Assembly: GCA_003161495.1 (NCBI GenBank)
Contig: PMOP01000039.1
Span: 222-9,928 of the forward strand
Direction: 5' to 3'
Length of the DNA stretch: 9,707 nucleotides
Source of the DNA: Acidobacteriota bacterium
GTDB lineage: Bacteria > Acidobacteriota > Terriglobia > Acidiferrales > UBA7541
Shown here piece by piece: positions 6,603 to 9,707 of the stretch (the stretch's first letter is position 1; every line of letters begins with the position of its first letter). The position numbers and the translations under genes were made by a program. The notes below the pieces were generated by a model, which had not been told where the DNA came from, did no database searches, and worked only from the letters and a program-made list of their open reading frames with translations.

Positions 6603-6607
6603 CCTCC
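6603..6607 (-). promoter_or_regulatory. Strong ribosome binding site of the interrupted zinc-ribbon gene
   Basis: GGAGG on the minus strand followed by AAAAA and the ATG at 6597. This signal decides that the original start is at 6597 and not at the downstream GTG. It lies 9 bases inside the edge of repeat A3, so the repeat spared it. Confidence 0.7.
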
Positions 6608-6616
6608 GTGAATTTT

Positions 6617-6718
6617 GTAGCACAGGCACTCTTGCCTGTGCGGTTTTCGAGATTGCCGCTCGACGACCTGACTGCTGTTACGATTACAAAACCGCACAGA
6701 CAAGAGTGTCTGTGCTAC
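6617..6718. repeat. Dispersed inverted repeat, family A copy 3
   Basis: A 102-bp standard copy: outer arms GTAGCACAGGC and GTGCTAC, spacer with GATTGCCGCTCGACGACCTG nearly identical to copy 4. The right arm hairpin is altered at two positions that pair with each other (CACAGACAAGAGTGTCTGTG), so the local hairpin is kept. It lies 13 bases after the stop of the 184-residue gene and 19 bases before the ATG at 6597. Confidence 0.92.
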
Positions 6719-6731
6719 TCAAACCCTTCCG

Positions 6732-7286
6732 TCACGACAACGCATCTTCCGCCCAAGCGTCGTATTCCCGCTCCTCGCGCCGCGAACGCTCCTCGAGCGC
6801 TTCCTTCTTCCGCGCCGGCGAAAACCCGCGGCTCGTTTCAATCGCGCGAGCAATGTGCCGCGCCACCGCCGTCGTCAACTGCACAAATTCGCCATGAGGC
6901 CCCTCGACCGTGAAGCAGTGCTCGTAATCCCCCCGCGAAGGATAAGGCCCCAGCGCCGCAACGTTTCGCCCATCGACAATTTCAACCGTCTCCGCGCGCC
7001 ACGCCTCCGGCGAACCGTAACTCTCCGGCGGCATCCACCGCTCGATGTGCCACCGATCGTGCGGCGTGTACTTAGGCTCGCGCCGCAGCTCAATCACTTC
7101 GCGCACCAGCGCCCCGGAAGCAGCATCGCGGTCCTCCCACTTCCCCCCAATCCAGTCCAGCCGCGACCCTCCCCAAACCGCGCGATAATTCGGCTCGCCC
7201 AGCCGGTTGCTGCCGCCAGCCAGCGCAAGCTCCCGCGCCACAGCCGCAGGCGCCTCATGCGTCTCTCGCAACACTTGGATCATCAT
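6732..7286 (-). CDS. Uncharacterised Trp-rich phage-cluster protein
   Basis: 184 residues, soluble, no signal peptide or membrane segment. The N-terminal half carries NRLGEPNYRAVWGGSRLDWI (27-46) and GGKWEDRD (47-54), then ELRREPKYTPHDRWHIERWM (66-85), PESYGSPEAW (87-96), ALGPYPSRGDYEHCF (111-125) and a helix TTAVARHIARAIE (138-150). The C-terminal end (155-180) is a charged helix rich in Arg/Glu. The pattern looks like a conserved family that accompanies virion genes in soil-bacterial prophages (from memory), with no assigned function. The ribosome site is weak: CAGGAAA lies about 20 bases before the ATG-ATG pair, and repeat A4 begins 33 bases upstream. Met2 could equally be the start. Confidence 0.65.
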   Translation of the reverse strand: MMIQVLRETHEAPAAVARELALAGGSNRLGEPNYRAVWGGSRLDWIGGKWEDRDAASGALVREVIELRREPKYTPHDRWHIERWMPPESYGSPEAWRAETVEIVDGRNVAALGPYPSRGDYEHCFTVEGPHGEFVQLTTAVARHIARAIETSRGFSPARKKEALEERSRREEREYDAWAEDALS

Positions 7287-7319
7287 GGGGTTCTGTTTCG
7301 AGATTTCCTGAGGGTTTAA

Positions 7320-7421
7320 GTAGCACAGGCACTCCTGCCTGTGCGGTTTTCGCGATTGCCGCTCGACGACCTGCCTGCTGCTACGATTTCAAAACCGCAC
7401 AGGCAAGAGTGCCTGTGCTAC
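7320..7421. repeat. Dispersed inverted repeat, family A copy 4
   Basis: A 102-bp copy. The left arm has one loop change (CACAGGCACTCCTGCCTGTG), leaving the stem intact. The spacer GATTGCCGCTCGACGACCTG is shared with copy 3. The left flank TTTAA matches that of copy 1. It lies 22 bases after the stop of the 128-residue gene and occupies most of the gap. Confidence 0.92.
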
Positions 7422-7443
7422 AAAAAGCACGCCCACATCGTCG

Positions 7444-7830
7444 TCACGTCAGCTTGCGGAACTGCGCCGAGAACGTGATCACGTCGGTCGTTGCGGACGT
7501 CGGATACGCCGAGCCTCCGGTAAATTCCCCTCCGGCTGATCCTGTCGTGTAGCCGCGCATCTTCCAGGTATTCGCCGCGGCGCCCTGCTGCATTTGATAC
7601 TGATTGGGCGTTCCGCCCTGCACGGTAAAGCTCCCCTGGACCGGCCCGTACGCCGGATCGGCCATGCTGGATTCCACGCTGTCGCCGCGCACGCCGATTT
7701 GCCGGATCAGTTGCGTCCAGTCAACGGTATCGCCGCCCGTCGGATAATTCCCCGACAGCTGCACGGTCCCAAATGCGTAAATCTGCGTCCCGCCGGGATC
7801 CACATCGCTAAGAGTAAGTGTGACTGACAT
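7444..7830 (-). CDS. Small virion protein next to the capsid gene, candidate head decoration protein
   Basis: 128 residues, almost wholly beta in character, without cysteine, signal peptide or membrane segment. It opens SVTLTLSDVDPGGTQIYAFG (2-21), then TVQLSGNYPTGGDTVDW (22-38), and ends YPTSATTDVITFSAQFRKL (109-127). This opening and closing pair is characteristic of a family of short proteins encoded right after major capsid genes in tailed phages (recognition from memory). A decoration or minor head role is inferred from position and size. An AGGAGA ribosome site (7834-7841) lies 4-5 bases before the ATG. Alternatives are a short tail protein or a receptor-binding accessory. Confidence 0.7.
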   Translation of the reverse strand: MSVTLTLSDVDPGGTQIYAFGTVQLSGNYPTGGDTVDWTQLIRQIGVRGDSVESSMADPAYGPVQGSFTVQGGTPNQYQMQQGAAANTWKMRGYTTGSAGGEFTGGSAYPTSATTDVITFSAQFRKLT

Positions 7831-7850
7831 TTTCTTCTCCTGTTTTTTTG

Positions 7851-7874
7851 GTGGCGCATGCTTCAGCTTGCGGG
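7851..7874. repeat. Half of inverted repeat family C
   Basis: GTGGCGCATGCTTCAGCTTG followed by CGGG matches, with one change, the left arm of the family C hairpin at 9641-9665. It abuts repeat A5, and a partner arm is at most vestigial (CCCGCAA near 7992-7998). It lies just upstream of the ribosome site of the 128-residue gene. Confidence 0.75.
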
Positions 7875-7879
7875 TTTTT

Positions 7880-7981
7880 GTAGCACAGGCACTCTTGCCT
7901 GTGCGGTTTTCGCGATTGCCGCTCGACGCCCAGCCTGCTGCTACGATTACAAAACCGCACAGGCAAGAGTGCCTGTGCTAC
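7880..7981. repeat. Dispersed inverted repeat, family A copy 5
   Basis: A 102-bp copy with both 20-bp arm hairpins intact (CACAGGCACTCTTGCCTGTG on the left and its complement on the right), each followed inward by CGGTTTT. The spacer GATTGCCGCTCGACGCCCAG belongs to the same subtype as copies 3 and 4. Flanks are TTTT on the left and ATAAAA on the right. Confidence 0.92.
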
Positions 7982-8010
7982 ATAAAACCGTCCCGCAACA
8001 AAGTGAAACG

Positions 8011-8086
8011 GATGACCGATGACTGGTGCCCCGGCAGAGTCACCGCTCGACTCTTCACCAGTCATCAGTCACCGATCACCAGTCAC
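8011..8086. repeat. Heptamer inverted-repeat element, family B copy 3 (diverged)
   Basis: The left arm (8011-8028) GATGACCGATGACTGGTG faces a right arm (8053-8086) starting CTTCACCAGTCATCAGTCAC. Heptamers are diverged (GATGACT/CGATGAC variants) from copies 1, 2 and 4. The element ends 12 bases from the capsid stop codon. Together with A5 and the half C element it makes this the most repeat-loaded gap in the cluster. Confidence 0.75.
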
Positions 8087-8098
8087 GTTTTTTTCAGA

Positions 8099-9370
8099 CT
8101 AGTACTCGTTCGGCCGAGCCAGCGTATCGATGTAGCTGCCGCTGCGCGGCGAGTCATTCCACACCTGGAATCCGGTGTCGAAGTAGAAAATGAACGATGC
8201 GGAAATTCCGCCGCTCGCTCCGTAAATCGGAAACACGGTTTGCCCGCCCACCTCGAAGAAGTCGATGTCCTTCATCACCGCGCGGCCCCAGTGCGACAGG
8301 TCCAGGAAATCCACGCGCGTTTGATCGGCGTTCACCGAAGACTTGATCGGAATGCCCGACATCGTTTTCTTTCCGGAGAAAAGCATGTCGAGATCGCTCG
8401 CGCGGCCTCCCGGCCCTTCCTTGACGACCTGCGAAACCGTGATGCCCAGATTTTCCCAGGCGTGTTCCTGCTCGACGCTCGTGTACGCGATGAGTTTGCC
8501 GAGCTGGTTGATGCCCAGAGCTTTGCGGACTTTGTTGATCGCGAGGCGCGCGTGGCCGGGAACCAGTGCCGCGTTCCCCGCATTGACGCGCGGCGTTTGC
8601 AATTGCTGTGGGTACGTGGCCCGGTTCAGGTTGAGCCAGGTGCCGGTGGTGGCATTGTTCTGATGATATTTAATGCCGTAGAGAGAAACGGGCGACGAAC
8701 CGGTGAGCCCGTCATGCACGATCAAATCGTTGACGGAAGTGCCGGTGGGCACGTTGTCCACGGTAATCGTTTGGGTGGAAGAAATCGGATCGGCCGCCGT
8801 CACGGTGGAGACGACGCTGGCCGCAACGTTGCGGTTGGTGGTGAGCGTTGGATCGTAGATCTGGATCGTCTGCCCCACGTACACCAGCGCAGCGCCCGTG
8901 GGCACGGCCATGGTGAACGTGTTGCTGGAGATCGCGCTGATGGTGCCCAGCACGCCATTGCCGGCGGTCTGAATCACCTTGTCGAGGAAGGAGCGGAACT
9001 GTTTCATGCCGCTGGAGATTTCGCGCTTCACGGCATTTTCGATGGCCTTCTCGCGCGAATTCGATGCGTATTCGACGAGCTTGGTAATTTGCACGGCGAA
9101 CCGGAAAAAAATCGGCGAGACTTGCGCCACGTCGTAGGTGCTGCCCGAGCCGAGCCCCAGATCGCCGCCATCGGCGCTGTAGCTTCCGGCCTTGCCTCCG
9201 GGAATAAGTTGCAGCGGCAAGCGCATGTTGCGCGAGCTGACTTTTTCGACGTCACCGCGTTGCTGAATCATGCTGAGCAGAACATCGTCGCGCTCGTAGA
9301 GCAGGGGCACTTTGTCGCGCACCTTCTCCAGTTGCAACGCGATGGTTTGTGCGTTGTTTTGTTGTGCCAT
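8099..9370 (-). CDS. Major capsid protein, HK97-fold type
   Basis: 423 residues forming the phage head shell. The N-terminal arm is helical (1-40, TIALQLEKVRDKVPLLYERD). A loop equivalent to the E-loop is at about 48-75 (MRLPLQLIPGGKAGSYSADG). A long spine-type helix covers 104-135 (SREKAIENAVKREISSGMKQ). An inserted beta domain lies at about 140-235 (ISAISSNTFTM, GQTIQIYDPT, TITVDNVPTG). The axial-type C-terminal part holds AINKVRKALGINQLGKLIAY and ends SYIDTLARPNEY. There are no cysteines. Length and order of elements fit the HK97-fold capsids of podovirus- and siphovirus-like phages. An AAGGAGAA site (9377-9384) lies 6 bases before the ATG. The stop is TAG. No scaffold or protease gene is visible upstream in this window. 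Confidence 0.85.
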   Translation of the reverse strand: MAQQNNAQTIALQLEKVRDKVPLLYERDDVLLSMIQQRGDVEKVSSRNMRLPLQLIPGGKAGSYSADGGDLGLGSGSTYDVAQVSPIFFRFAVQITKLVEYASNSREKAIENAVKREISSGMKQFRSFLDKVIQTAGNGVLGTISAISSNTFTMAVPTGAALVYVGQTIQIYDPTLTTNRNVAASVVSTVTAADPISSTQTITVDNVPTGTSVNDLIVHDGLTGSSPVSLYGIKYHQNNATTGTWLNLNRATYPQQLQTPRVNAGNAALVPGHARLAINKVRKALGINQLGKLIAYTSVEQEHAWENLGITVSQVVKEGPGGRASDLDMLFSGKKTMSGIPIKSSVNADQTRVDFLDLSHWGRAVMKDIDFFEVGGQTVFPIYGASGGISASFIFYFDTGFQVWNDSPRSGSYIDTLARPNEY

Positions 9371-9376
9371 GATGAG

Positions 9377-9384
9377 TTCTCCTT
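9377..9384 (-). promoter_or_regulatory. Ribosome binding site of the major capsid gene
   Basis: AAGGAGAA on the minus strand, 6 bases before the ATG. It is the strongest Shine-Dalgarno in the cluster, as expected for the most highly made virion protein, and fixes the start of the capsid gene. Confidence 0.75.
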
Positions 9385-9441
9385 GTTTCTAGTAGTTATG
9401 ATTGCGGGATAAGTGGAAGTGCTTTGCTGGGCCTGATATGA

Positions 9442-9467
9442 AGTGACTGGTGACTAGTGACTGGTGG
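9442..9467. repeat. Lone heptamer arm, family B copy 4
   Basis: AGTGACTGGTGACTAGTGAC then TGGTGG, followed by the family-specific extension AAAACCAAAACC. Only the left-type arm is present; no inverse arm is found between here and the window end. Confidence 0.8.
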
Positions 9468-9500
9468 AAAACCAAAACCTTTGCGCAGATTTTGCGTAGC

Positions 9501-9517
9501 GCCGGCGTCTCGCCGGC
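9501..9517. repeat. Small GC hairpin repeat
   Basis: GCCGGCGTCTCGCCGGC is a perfect 7-bp stem with a TCT loop, preceded by GCGTAGC. It resembles the REP-like GCCGGCGAGACGCCGGC hairpin common between genes of Acidobacteriota (memory, not searched). Confidence 0.55.
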
Positions 9518-9640
9518 ATCTCGAGTGACGCCCGAGCGCATCGCCTCGCCGGACGCTTTAGCCCCCGCATTAGCTGAAACGCTTCCGCATCTTCGCGCTG
9601 GCTGTCTGTGACGCCGAGTTCACTTTGCGCACGCATCCGA

Positions 9641-9707
9641 GTGGCGCATGCTTTAGCTTGCGGGTGTTAGGCCTTGCAACCACTAAAATCCGCAAGCTAA
9701 AGCATGC
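9641..9707. repeat. Inverted repeat family C, complete hairpin cut at the window edge
   Basis: A perfect 18-bp inverted repeat: GCATGCTTTAGCTTGCGG (9646-9663) against CCGCAAGCTAAAGCATGC (9690-9707), loop 26 bases. The left arm is preceded by GTGGC; the equivalent right flank lies beyond the window. The left arm matches the half element at 7851-7874. Confidence 0.9.

Larger units (their letters stand above)
9371..9707. other. Upstream region of the capsid gene without a supported gene, made largely of repeats
   Basis: 337 bases hold the capsid ribosome site (9377-9384), a lone family B arm (9442-9467), a small GC hairpin (9501-9517) and a family C inverted repeat (9641-9707). The open frame at 9454-9636 on the minus strand runs straight through the B arm and the GC hairpin, has an Arg-rich composition and no ribosome site, and is not accepted as a gene. 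I see no convincing -35/-10 promoter pair. Confidence 0.6.

Noticed and set aside
110..7981. CRISPR array from repeated GTAGCACAGGC units
   Set aside because: The units are inverted pairs spread between genes with a conserved spacer inside, not regularly spaced direct repeats with unique spacers.
6505..8101. Amber-recoded phage genetic code
   Set aside because: TAG is the natural stop of the capsid gene (8099-8101) and of the zinc-ribbon gene (5944-5946), and only one internal TAG is seen among nine genes.
7820..9412. 530-codon open frame on the plus strand opposite the capsid gene
   Set aside because: It is antisense to a clear capsid gene, crosses repeats A5 and B3, has Arg/His-rich low-quality composition and no ribosome site; it is a shadow of GC-rich codon use.
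9454..9636. 60-codon minus-strand open frame upstream of the capsid gene
   Set aside because: It lacks a ribosome site, is Arg-rich and is composed largely of repeat DNA.

Overview
The window is a stretch of a bacterial chromosome carrying the head/neck/fibre part of a tailed-phage-like (prophage-like) gene cluster. All protein genes lie on the minus strand, so in transcription order they run from the right end to the left end. GC-rich codon use, fibre and signal-peptide styles, and the crowd of short dispersed inverted repeats all suggest an Acidobacteriota (Terriglobia/Koribacter-like) host. That placement is inference; no taxonomic marker gene is present.

Layout from right to left: a stack of dispersed repeats (9371-9707); a HK97-fold-type major capsid protein (8099-9370); a small virion protein (7444-7830); an uncharacterised Trp-rich phage-cluster protein (6732-7286); a zinc-ribbon protein whose well-placed start (6597) is cut off from the rest by an in-frame amber codon at 6505-6507; an 1146-residue tail-fibre/tailspike-like protein with a Sec signal peptide (2256-5696); a small exported fibronectin-III protein (1589-1993); a two-helix holin-like membrane protein (1162-1398); an SU10-type adaptor (head-tail connector) protein (287-1012); and the first 34 codons of another gene that runs off the left edge (1-102). 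Capsid, connector and fibre proteins would build the particle, and the small membrane protein may serve in exit. Portal, terminase, protease and lysin are not in the window.

The most unusual aspect is the DNA between the genes. All eight gene-to-gene gaps hold at least one dispersed inverted-repeat element, usually starting within about 5-25 bases of the upstream gene's stop codon. Family A (five copies, about 102 bp in the standard form) has arms that are themselves 20-bp hairpins. Family B (three inverted pairs and one lone arm) is built from GTGACTR heptamers. Families C, D, E and F are other short hairpins or inverted repeats. Free phage genomes are normally compact and lack such elements, so the cluster looks like an old, perhaps domesticated, resident prophage. 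The second unusual aspect is export: the fibre-like and Fn3 proteins carry signal peptides and their mature parts contain even numbers of apparently paired cysteines, while the capsid and the small virion protein contain none.
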